From: Pseudomonadota bacterium
GTDB lineage: Bacteria; Pseudomonadota; Gammaproteobacteria; Burkholderiales; Ferrovaceae
Reading direction: 5' to 3'
Assembly (NCBI GenBank): GCA_021804345.1
Contig: JAJZHV010000065.1
Span: 1-6,526 of the forward strand
Length of the DNA stretch: 6,526 nt
The notes under the pieces are model-generated. The model searched no databases, was not told where the DNA came from, and saw only the letters and a list, made by a program, of their open reading frames with translations. Position numbers and translations under genes: made by a program. This document shows, piece by piece, positions 1 through 5,837 of the stretch. How positions within the stretch are numbered: the stretch's first letter is position 1; each line of letters begins with the position of its first letter.

Positions 1-807
1 CTGTTCATTGGGTATGGCACCAAGGTAGGGCTAGTGCCGCTACATAACTGGCTGCCCGATGCCCATGCGGAAGGTCCCACGCCGGTTTCGGCAGTGTTGT
101 CCGGCCTGCTGTTGAACGTGGCACTGTACGCCCTGCTGCGGTGCAAGATCCTGACCGATGGAGCCTTGCACTCCAACCTGGCCAGTCAATTGCTCATGGG
201 TTTTGGTCTGCTCTCGGTGGTGACCGCGGCGTTTTTTCTGGCGCGCCAAAGGGACGTTAAACGCCTGTTTGCCTATTCCTCCATCGAACATATGGGGCTG
301 ATTACCTTTGCCTTTGGCATGGGAGGCCCGGTGGCCAACTTTGCTGGGCTGCTGCATATGACCGTTCACTCCCTGATCAAATCCTCTATATTTTTTGCGG
401 TGGGCCATGCCACCCAGCGTGCCGGTAGCCAGCTTATGGAGGATATCCAGGGGCTGTTGCAGGTCAGCCCCACCCTGGGCTGGGGCCTGACCCTGGGCTC
501 CTTTGCCATTTTGGGCATGCCGCCCTTTGGCGTCTTTGCCAGCGAGTTTCTGATCCTCACCACCGCCATGCGCGAGCACGCCTGGGCTACACCTTTCCTG
601 TTGCTGGCCCTGGGCGTGGCCTTTGCTGCCATTTTTGGGCGCCTGCAGCCCATGGTCTTTGGTGCCACCAACCTGCCCACCCTGCAACATCCCCCGGCCC
701 TGCTGCCGGTGTTTGTGCATCTGGCCCTGGGGCTGTGTCTGGGACTGTACATTCCCCCGGCCCTGGAACAGTGGTACCAGCAATCGGCTCGCCTGCTGGG
801 CGGATAA
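1..807 (+). CDS. hyfF: HyfF-like antiporter-type membrane subunit, 5'-truncated
   Basis: C-terminal 268 residues of a proton/ion-translocating subunit of the NuoL/M/N (Mrp antiporter) superfamily, hydrogenase-4 subunit F type. The frame is open from base 1, so the start lies outside the window; HyfF proteins are usually about 480-530 residues, so roughly half is visible. Seen in the fragment: GYGTKVGLVPLHNWLPDAH (about residues 4-22), with the lysine and the LPDAH turn typical of the family; a second charged segment, VKRLFAYSSIEHMG (lysine near 87); and LLHMTVHSLIKSSIFF with His and Lys near 123 and 127. These buried Lys/His residues form the ion path in the family. The rest is a run of hydrophobic membrane helices ending near the last residues. 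It sits 21 bases before the large subunit on the same strand, as in hyf and ehr operons. Family assignment is firm; the F label rather than B or D rests on the motif wording and the position next to G. Confidence 0.9.
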   Translation: MFIGYGTKVGLVPLHNWLPDAHAEGPTPVSAVLSGLLLNVALYALLRCKILTDGALHSNLASQLLMGFGLLSVVTAAFFLARQRDVKRLFAYSSIEHMGLITFAFGMGGPVANFAGLLHMTVHSLIKSSIFFAVGHATQRAGSQLMEDIQGLLQVSPTLGWGLTLGSFAILGMPPFGVFASEFLILTTAMREHAWATPFLLLALGVAFAAIFGRLQPMVFGATNLPTLQHPPALLPVFVHLALGLCLGLYIPPALEQWYQQSARLLGG

Positions 808-828
808 CCCCTTGAAGCCCCTTCTGCC

Positions 829-2385
829 ATGACCTCCTCACCCACTGACCGCAAGAGCTTGCACCACCTAATCCAGGACTATTGCCCGGATGCCGGGCGC
901 CTGCCCGGCCCCTTTCCCCTCTGGCGCGGCGCTTGTTCCCCGGCACACTGGGCCCCGCTGGCTGAGGGCGTTTGGCAGGCGCAAGGACGTCTGGTAGCCC
1001 TCTGGTGGTCCTCTGAGGGGGCCGTGCTGCAGGCCACCTACGTGCTGGGTAGAGAAGTGCTCTGGGCCAGTCTGGCGCACAGCGCGGGGCACCCGGTTGC
1101 CGACATAAGCCCCTGGTTTCCCGGAGCTAATCGGCTGCAGCGCGCCGCCGCCGACCTGGCCTCCGGCGCCCTAGCCTTTGCTGCCGCGGACCAGCGGCCC
1201 TGGCTGGATCATGGCTGCTGGGCCCAGCAGGGGCACCAGGAGCCGGCGCCGAACCTGCCCTATGCCTTCGTGCCCGTCACCGGCGAGGGTGTGCATGAAA
1301 TTGCCGTGGGCCCGGTGCACGCCGGCATCATCGAACCAGGGCATTTCCGCTTTTCGGTGGTGGGAGAAAAGGTGTTGCGTCTGGAAGCCCATTTGGGCTA
1401 TACCCACAAGGGTGCTGTGGCGCACTGGCGCCAACTGCCCCCGCTGCAGGGGCATCGGTTGGCCGCACGGTTGTGCGGCGACAGCACAGTGGCCTACAGC
1501 TGGGCCTACTGCATGGCCCTAGAGGCCGCGCTGGGCTGGCTGGTGCCGGAGCGCAGCCTGTGGCTGCGGGCCCTGCTGCTGGAACGGGAACGGGTGGCTA
1601 ATCATCTGGGGGATCTGGGCGCCTTGGGCAACGATGCGGGCTTTGCCGTGGGGCTGGCGCATTTTTCCCGCTTACGTGAAGACTGGTTGCGCCTTTCCAA
1701 CACCGTGTTCGGCCATCGCCTGTTGATGGACCGTATTACCCCCGGGGGGGTGTGCTGTGACCTGCAGGCGCCGCAGTGTGCCCTGCTGCAGGCCCAATGT
1801 GCGGCCCTAGAGCCCGAGGTGCTGGCCCTGCGCGACATCTACGAGGGCCATGCGGGTTTGCAGGATCGTTTTGGCGCCACGGGGCAGGTGTTGCCTGCCC
1901 TGGCCCGGCAACTGGGATTGACCGGTCTGGCCGGGCGTGCCAGCGGCATTGCCCGGGATTTGCGGCGTCATCCCCAATGGGCCCCCTACAATGCCCTGGA
2001 CGTTCAATTGGTGCTGCGGGAAGAAGGCGACGTGGCTGCACGGGTGGCCGTGCGCTTTGATGAAACCCTGGAATCCCTGCGTCTGATTCGTCTGGTCCTG
2101 GAGCATCTGCCGCCCGCAGAACCCGCCGGAGCCGCTGCGGCACCGGCGTTGAGCGCAGCACCCGGGAGCGGACTGGGGCGCGTGGAGGGATGGCGCGGCG
2201 AAATCCAGGTGGCCCTTCAGCTGCAGGCCACCCCGCAGGGCCCCACGGTGAGCGACATCCACCTGCACGACCCCTCCTGGCACAACTGGCCGGTGCTGGA
2301 ACATGCCATACTGGGCAACATCGTGCCCGATTTTCCTCTCATCAATAAATCCTTTAACCTCTGTTATTCTGGTCATGACCAATAG
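829..2385 (+). CDS. hyfG: HyfG/NuoCD-like large subunit lacking half of the Ni-Fe ligands
   Basis: 518-residue large subunit of a hydrogenase-4-like or Ehr-type complex, expected on the cytoplasmic face of the membrane arm. Residues about 1-135 are a diverged 30-kDa (NuoC-like) domain, recognisable mainly by DQRPWLDHGCW near 121-131. Residues about 150-518 are the 49-kDa/NiFe large-subunit fold: GPVHAGIIEPGHFRF (161-175), LGYTHKGA (189-196), RITPGGV (302-308) and VEGWRGE (452-458). The ligand motifs are degenerate. Where hydrogenases have RxCGxC there is RLCGDS (C216, but S219), and where they have DPCxxC near the C terminus there is NLCYSG (C512, but G515). Two of four Ni-Fe cysteines are therefore absent and hydrogenase activity is unlikely. 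The reading frame is intact and the length is near that of HycE/HyfG (about 555-570), with an Ala/Pro-rich linker around 429-448, so this is a functional non-hydrogenase paralogue rather than a pseudogene. The ATG at 829 has only a weak upstream GAAG; it is chosen by spacing from hyfF. Confidence 0.9.
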   Translation: MTSSPTDRKSLHHLIQDYCPDAGRLPGPFPLWRGACSPAHWAPLAEGVWQAQGRLVALWWSSEGAVLQATYVLGREVLWASLAHSAGHPVADISPWFPGANRLQRAAADLASGALAFAAADQRPWLDHGCWAQQGHQEPAPNLPYAFVPVTGEGVHEIAVGPVHAGIIEPGHFRFSVVGEKVLRLEAHLGYTHKGAVAHWRQLPPLQGHRLAARLCGDSTVAYSWAYCMALEAALGWLVPERSLWLRALLLERERVANHLGDLGALGNDAGFAVGLAHFSRLREDWLRLSNTVFGHRLLMDRITPGGVCCDLQAPQCALLQAQCAALEPEVLALRDIYEGHAGLQDRFGATGQVLPALARQLGLTGLAGRASGIARDLRRHPQWAPYNALDVQLVLREEGDVAARVAVRFDETLESLRLIRLVLEHLPPAEPAGAAAAPALSAAPGSGLGRVEGWRGEIQVALQLQATPQGPTVSDIHLHDPSWHNWPVLEHAILGNIVPDFPLINKSFNLCYSGHDQ

Positions 2386-2406
2386 CGTTCCAGGGCGAGC
2401 CTGAGC

Positions 2407-2952
2407 ATGTGGAAATTACTCAACCAGATCACCCGAACGGGCCTGTGCAGCGAAAAACCCAGCGCTGCTCCCTGGGCCTGCAACACCCTGCCCCAGGAAC
2501 ACTCTCCAGAAGCCGCGCAGCACGCGCTGCTGAAGATTGTGGGGCGCGCCCTGACCATTCGCGCCATCGATGCCGGTTCCTGTAACGGCTGCGAACTGGA
2601 AATGCACGCCCTGAGCAACCCCTATTACAATCTGGAGGGTGCCGGCCTGCGTTTTGTGGCCAGTCCCCGTCATGCGGATCTGCTCCTGGTTACCGGGCCT
2701 GTGGCGCGCAACATGCTGCAACCCCTGCTGCGCACCATCGAGGCCACCCCACGCCCCCGCTTTGTGGTGGCACTGGGGGAATGCGCCTGCACCGGCGGCT
2801 GGTTTGGGGACAGCTACGCCACCCTAGGGGCCCTGTCCCGAGTGCTTCCCGTGGACCTGCACATTCCCGGTTGCCCCCCCGAACCCGGTTTCATCCTGGC
2901 CTGTCTGCTGAATTTTTTGCAGCGCCTGCCCGCAGAGCGCCTGCCCGCCTGA
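2407..2952 (+). CDS. hyfI: HyfI/NuoB-like small subunit with 4Fe-4S site
   Basis: 181-residue small (20-kDa, NuoB-type) subunit that hands electrons to or from the large subunit through one 4Fe-4S cluster. All four expected ligands are visible: C59 and C62 in DAGSCNGCELEMHAL, C126 in GECACTGGWFGDSY, and C156 in IPGCPPEP. The CxGC form is that of group 4 hydrogenases and their relatives, not the adjacent CC of respiratory NuoB. The N-terminal 50 residues (starting MWKLLNQITRTG) form a short amphipathic lead, which I recall as usual in Hyf/Ehr-type small subunits and which may contact the membrane arm. The gene follows hyfG after 21 bases and ends the operon here; no ferredoxin-like HyfH gene lies between them. 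The ATG is preceded by an AGGGCGAG stretch at 2392-2399. The last nine residues, RLPAERLPA, come from a 15-bp tandem repeat in the DNA. Function is firm at the family level; the partner redox reaction is unknown. Confidence 0.9.
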   Translation: MWKLLNQITRTGLCSEKPSAAPWACNTLPQEHSPEAAQHALLKIVGRALTIRAIDAGSCNGCELEMHALSNPYYNLEGAGLRFVASPRHADLLLVTGPVARNMLQPLLRTIEATPRPRFVVALGECACTGGWFGDSYATLGALSRVLPVDLHIPGCPPEPGFILACLLNFLQRLPAERLPA

Positions 2953-2981
2953 TGCTGTTTTGGCCCACAGAGCGCCTGTCC
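2921..2981 (+). repeat. Short repeats at the hyfI 3' end
   Basis: AGCGCCTGCCCGC occurs at 2921-2933 and 2936-2948 (period 15) and encodes the RLPA-E-RLPA end of HyfI. A third partial copy, CAGAGCGCCTG, matching 2933-2943, lies at 2968-2978, beyond the stop codon and out of phase. This looks like a small local duplication that reached the 3' end of the gene. No function is evident. Confidence 0.55.
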
Positions 2982-3090
2982 ATGTGATCCTTGATCCTGC
3001 AGGGCGCGTTTTGTGCGTTGCTGCAGCATTCTATAAAACCTATAATTAGTGCACAATCCAGCAACTATCCTTTTCCACACCACAAGGCCC
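2953..3090. other. Intergenic gap between hyfI and the glycosyltransferase
   Basis: This gap holds the third partial repeat copy, a possible weak hairpin formed by CTGCAG at 2997-3002 and CTGCAG at 3021-3026 (each palindromic, with CGC/GCG able to pair inside) and the promoter at 3018-3046. The possible hairpin is not followed by a T-run, so I do not call it an intrinsic terminator. No small gene with a ribosome binding site was found here. Confidence 0.5.
3018..3046 (+). promoter_or_regulatory. Predicted sigma70 promoter for the glycosyltransferase gene
   Basis: A perfect -10 box TATAAT (3041-3046) stands 17 bp downstream of TTGCTG (3018-3023), which matches the first three bases of the -35 consensus. 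Transcription would begin near 3053, giving a leader of about 38 bases before the ATG at 3091. This puts the possible GTG start at 3049 outside the transcript and supports the later start. It also suggests the transferase is transcribed separately from the Hyf-like operon. Confidence 0.6.
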
Positions 3091-4731
3091 ATGATTAAAA
3101 AACGCTCGGTTGCGCTGCTGGTTACCCTCCTGCTGATCCTGATCAGCGTGATGGCTACTGTGCGCCATGCCATTCAGTATTACCCCGTCATCGAGTTTCA
3201 GCTGGACGCGCCCCCCTCACACCCTGGGGCCGGCGTTTCCACTGCCCTCCTCAGCGCCGTACACCTGAGCGTGGTCTATCATGCCTTTTCCACGCTGCAA
3301 AGTTGCGAAGAGGTCACGGGCAGAAGCGCGCGCCGCATGCTGTCCGCTTGCCCCACCTGCAGCATCCGTCGCATCTCCTGCCTCAAGCAACTCCCCGAAG
3401 ATCTGGCCAATGCCCTGGGCGAGCGCCCCTTACCTGTGGTATCCAGCCGCTTGCGCAATGGCGACTTGCTGTTTTTTGGCGCCAGCCCACAGCAGGCCTT
3501 GCAGGCCTGTCAGGAGGACTGGTTTCATATTAGCGCCTTGTCCTCAGAACTGTCGCGCTGTACACCCGCTCATGACACCCGACCGGCAAGCCGGGACAAG
3601 TCTTCCCTGTCTGCTGCGCAATCCACCTTGTCCCTGTCCCTGGGCCTGTTGGCTATTTCCGTAACCTGGCTGGTGTGTGGGTTGATCGTCAAATCCGAGT
3701 CCATGCACGGCCATTTCACCCGGGACGGAGTGGGTTCTGGCCCACAAAAAATGCACCAGCATCCCACCCCGCGTGTGGGTGGACTGGGACTGATTTCCGG
3801 CTTGACCGCCTGCGCCAGCTTAATGCTGTTTACCGCCGATGGCATCCTGCAGCGGGAATTTGGCTTGCTCATCCTATGCGGCATGCCGGCCTTTCTGGGC
3901 GGCATCATCGAAGATGTCACCCGACGGGTGGGCGTAGTGGAACGCCTGCTTCTGACCATGCTCTCGGCTTCGCTGGCGGCCTGGCTGCTCAACGGAATCC
4001 TCACCCATCTTCATGTTCCGGGAATCGATGCGCTCATGCTGATCACTCCCTTCGCCCTGATCATGACCATTGTGGCCGTGGGCGGGGTGGCCAATGCCCT
4101 GAACATCATCGATGGGTTTAACGGGCTCTCAGCCAGTTATGCCCTGATCGTGTCGGTCGGCCTGGCTTTTGTGGCTAACCGGGTGGGAGACCCACTGGTG
4201 TTTGCGGCCTCCTTGGCCCTGGCGGGTTGCCTGTTGGGCTTTCTGGTGTGGAACTGGCCCCGTGGAAAACTGTTTTTGGGGGATGGGGGCGCCTATCTGG
4301 TGGGATTCCTATTGGCGGAACAGGCGGTTCTGCTCACTACCCGCAACCCCGACGTATCCCCCTGGTATCCGGTGACGCTGCTGATTTACCCCGTCTTCGA
4401 AACCCTGTTTAGCATCTATCGGCGCAAAATCGTGCGTGGCCGCTCCCCAGGACATCCGGACGGACTGCACTTGCACACGCTGATCTACCGGCGCATCGTG
4501 CCCCGTTGCAACCGCACCGGAGACAGCCTGAGCCCCTTGACGCGCAACAACTGTGTGGCCCGGTATATTGTTCTGCCCATCCTGCTGTTGGCCCTGCTGG
4601 CCAGTACTGTGTGGTTTTCCACGCCCGCTCTGCTGCTGCTCACGCTGGGCTACTGCCTGTATTACGTGGTGAGTTATCGCCGCATCGTCAAGTGGAAAAG
4701 GCGTCGTCCGGCCATCCATCCTGCGGTCTGA
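3091..4731 (+). CDS. GT4-family polyprenyl-P sugar-1-P transferase with N-terminal Cys-rich domain
   Basis: 546-residue integral membrane enzyme of the WecA/WbpL/MraY family, which moves a sugar-1-phosphate (usually an N-acetylhexosamine) from a UDP-sugar to undecaprenyl phosphate, the first step of many O-antigen, capsule or exopolysaccharide pathways. Numbering is from the ATG at 3091. Residues 5-22 are a membrane segment after MIKKR (positive inside). Residues about 37-172 are hydrophilic, with six cysteines (72, 87, 90, 97, 140, 157), probably periplasmic. A second helix at about 177-201 leads into the GT4 domain: QKMHQHPTPRVGG (219-231), GGIIEDV (270-276), NALNIIDGFNGL (335-346), NWPRGKLFLGDGGAYL (388-403), RSPGHPDGLHLHTLIYRR (451-468), then two closing helices. 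The first Asp of the usual DD pair is Glu here. Most relatives are about 340-380 residues, so the front domain is extra. The start is preferred to GTG 3049 because of the promoter; the ribosome site (AAGG, 3084-3087) is weak. The exact sugar cannot be read from sequence. Confidence 0.88.
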   Translation: MIKKRSVALLVTLLLILISVMATVRHAIQYYPVIEFQLDAPPSHPGAGVSTALLSAVHLSVVYHAFSTLQSCEEVTGRSARRMLSACPTCSIRRISCLKQLPEDLANALGERPLPVVSSRLRNGDLLFFGASPQQALQACQEDWFHISALSSELSRCTPAHDTRPASRDKSSLSAAQSTLSLSLGLLAISVTWLVCGLIVKSESMHGHFTRDGVGSGPQKMHQHPTPRVGGLGLISGLTACASLMLFTADGILQREFGLLILCGMPAFLGGIIEDVTRRVGVVERLLLTMLSASLAAWLLNGILTHLHVPGIDALMLITPFALIMTIVAVGGVANALNIIDGFNGLSASYALIVSVGLAFVANRVGDPLVFAASLALAGCLLGFLVWNWPRGKLFLGDGGAYLVGFLLAEQAVLLTTRNPDVSPWYPVTLLIYPVFETLFSIYRRKIVRGRSPGHPDGLHLHTLIYRRIVPRCNRTGDSLSPLTRNNCVARYIVLPILLLALLASTVWFSTPALLLLTLGYCLYYVVSYRRIVKWKRRRPAIHPAV

Positions 4732-4732
4732 A

Positions 4733-5722
4733 TCAGATCTGGCGTTGCACGCGCTCTCCGGGCCGGTTGGAGTAGCGCCTTAGGGCATCCAGTGTTTCCA
4801 CCTCTACCCGGGCCGCCTTGTTGTTGTAGCCCTGCTGTTTAAGCCGCGCCAGGTCTTCCTCCAGACGCTCCGGGCCCGACTCCAGCACCCAGCAGCGCTC
4901 GCTAGGTTCCCAGCGATAACCCAACTGTTTGAGTTGATCCTTCTGCTCAAAAGGGCTGTTTCTGGCCCAGATTCTGATTCCCGACCTGTGCTGCGCCCGA
5001 AACAGGAGCTGCATCCCCCGCTGACCACTCACCGGCAGCGGATACTGCAGGATTTGCAGCAAGGCCATGCAATCCGCCTCGGCCCGATGCGCCTCATGAA
5101 AATACCCTGTGCAGCCCAGAAGGTAGTCCAGTTTGGCCGAGCCAAAGCCCTCTTCGGCCCAGGGAATTTCTTTGAGGGAACAGCTCCAGGGAATGGACTG
5201 GAACAGGGGAAAACGTTTTTCGGCAAACTGCCGGTCAAAGGCGGCGTTATGCGCAATAACCAGGGATACATCGCGCAACAGCGCACCCACCCGGGCCTCA
5301 TCGATGCGCTGGCCCTGTACCATGTCTGCAGTAATGCCGTGAATGCGGGTGGCGCTGGCGGGAATGGCACCCACCGGCTGTTCCAGAGCGTCGTAGCTGG
5401 CCACCACCTGCAGCACCTGGCCCGTGGCCGTGTCCCATTGGAAGCGCACCAGGGCCAGCTCGATCAATTCATCCACCGCAGGATCCAGACCCGTGGTCTC
5501 GGTATCTAGAATCACTGCACAAGCCACGGGCCCCACCGCCTTCGCCTGGGCCCTAAAGTGCGCCGGCAGGCGGCGCAGCACCCGATAATCGGGGTGCTGT
5601 TCCAACCGGTGTGCACAGGCCTCCAGCGCGCTGTACTCCATGTCGCCCTGTTGGGGCGCGGTGGGTTGGGGCTGTGCCTGTTGGGGCGCTGCATGCGGCA
5701 TCTTGCTGTGTTCGCTGCTCAA
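4733..5722 (-). CDS. DEDDh 3'-5' exonuclease, DnaQ family, with C-terminal domain
   Basis: 329-residue DnaQ-superfamily (RNase T-like) 3'-5' exonuclease, presumably cytoplasmic and acting on DNA ends in proofreading, repair or nucleic-acid turnover. The DEDDh set is complete: D73 and E75 in ILDTETTGLD, D163 in IAHNAAFDRQF, and H212 and D217 in HRAEADCMAL. Residues 9-26 are a Pro/Gln/Ala-rich low-complexity stretch, and 28-62 are a helical lead. After the exonuclease fold (about 66-228) comes a small separate module at about 248-300 (GIRIWARNSPFEQKDQLK, LGYRW, WVLE), a pattern I recall in exonucleases of this type, mostly from betaproteobacteria, with no known role. The start is TTG at 5722: AGGAG lies 8 bases upstream, while the next in-frame ATG (codon 8) has no such site. 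It is too divergent and has the wrong tail to be called the replicative epsilon subunit, so no symbol is given. The gene converges on the glycosyltransferase with one base between stop codons. Confidence 0.9.
   Translation of the reverse strand: MSSEHSKMPHAAPQQAQPQPTAPQQGDMEYSALEACAHRLEQHPDYRVLRRLPAHFRAQAKAVGPVACAVILDTETTGLDPAVDELIELALVRFQWDTATGQVLQVVASYDALEQPVGAIPASATRIHGITADMVQGQRIDEARVGALLRDVSLVIAHNAAFDRQFAEKRFPLFQSIPWSCSLKEIPWAEEGFGSAKLDYLLGCTGYFHEAHRAEADCMALLQILQYPLPVSGQRGMQLLFRAQHRSGIRIWARNSPFEQKDQLKQLGYRWEPSERCWVLESGPERLEEDLARLKQQGYNNKAARVEVETLDALRRYSNRPGERVQRQI
5647..5689 (-). repeat. 13-bp direct repeat encoding APQQ
   Basis: CCTGTTGGGGCGC occurs at 5647-5659 and 5677-5689 on the plus strand, 30 bp apart. 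On the coding strand it gives the two APQQ units of the low-complexity N terminus of the exonuclease. It is likely a simple slippage or duplication product, and a place where related strains may differ in length. Confidence 0.5.
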
Positions 5723-5730
5723 ACCGGTTT

Positions 5731-5735
5731 CTCCT
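5731..5735 (-). promoter_or_regulatory. Ribosome binding site that fixes the exonuclease TTG start
   Basis: The minus strand reads AGGAG here, 8 bases before the TTG at 5722-5720. This is the best Shine-Dalgarno match in the window and is the reason for choosing a TTG start over the ATG seven codons later. Confidence 0.7.
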
Positions 5736-5748
5736 AATGCGGTAAGAT

Positions 5749-5776
5749 AGCCCTTCAGGACCCTGTACGAAGGGTT
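5749..5776 (+). terminator. Inverted repeat with T-rich tail: terminator or operator
   Basis: AGCCCTTC (5749-5756) pairs with GAAGGGTT (5769-5776), eight pairs including one G-T, around a 12-base loop. The bases after the right arm read TTTGTTTTC when the last arm T's are included. In the plus direction this resembles a weak intrinsic terminator that could stop antisense readthrough from the glycosyltransferase before sodB. Because it lies between divergent genes and overlaps the expected minus-strand promoter area, it could equally be a binding site for a dimeric regulator. Confidence 0.3.
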
Positions 5777-5837
5777 TGTTTTCGCTGTAAACTATCACCG
5801 CTTCAATTAGTTGCCAACCACTTTGGATGAAATCAAA

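Larger units (their letters stand above)
5723..5837. other. Divergent control region between exonuclease and sodB
   Basis: This 115-base region must carry the promoters of both the exonuclease (-) and sodB (+). It is more AT-rich than the genes around it. Candidate -10 boxes are TAAACT at 5788-5793 (+) and TATCTT (plus-strand AAGATA, 5744-5749) on the minus strand, but neither has a good -35 partner, so no promoter is called. An inverted repeat sits at 5749-5776. I see no Fur box, FNR box or other well-known operator. sodB has a usable ribosome site, GGATGA at 5825-5830. Confidence 0.6.

Noticed and set aside
40..783. Long minus-strand open frame (247 codons) opposite hyfF
   Set aside because: It is rich in Gly, Gln and Lys/Arg with no domain, and the plus strand carries a clear membrane protein; it is a shadow of GC-rich coding sequence.
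1739..1750. Run of five C and seven G in hyfG as a possible frameshift site
   Set aside because: Protein motifs before (LLMDRIT) and after (PGGV and beyond) are in the same frame and match the family, so there is no sign of an actual frameshift; slippage remains only a possibility.
829..2385. hyfG as a pseudogene because of the lost cysteines
   Set aside because: The frame is intact over 518 codons, the non-ligand motifs are conserved and both neighbours are intact, which fits a functional non-hydrogenase relative better.
2997..3026. Hairpin formed by two CTGCAG palindromes as an intrinsic terminator of the Hyf-like operon
   Set aside because: The stem is interrupted and there is no following T-run; it may fold but there is no good case for termination.
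3049..3090. GTG-initiated extension of the glycosyltransferase
   Set aside because: It starts within the predicted promoter, ahead of the expected transcript start, and adds residues before an otherwise normal membrane-anchor start.
4934..5509. Plus-strand open frame (191 codons) inside the exonuclease gene
   Set aside because: It is fully covered by the minus-strand exonuclease with complete catalytic motifs, and the plus-strand product resembles no protein I know.
5811..5837. TTG-initiated extension of SodB
   Set aside because: It adds nine residues unusual for SodB, while the ATG at 5838 has a suitable ribosome site.
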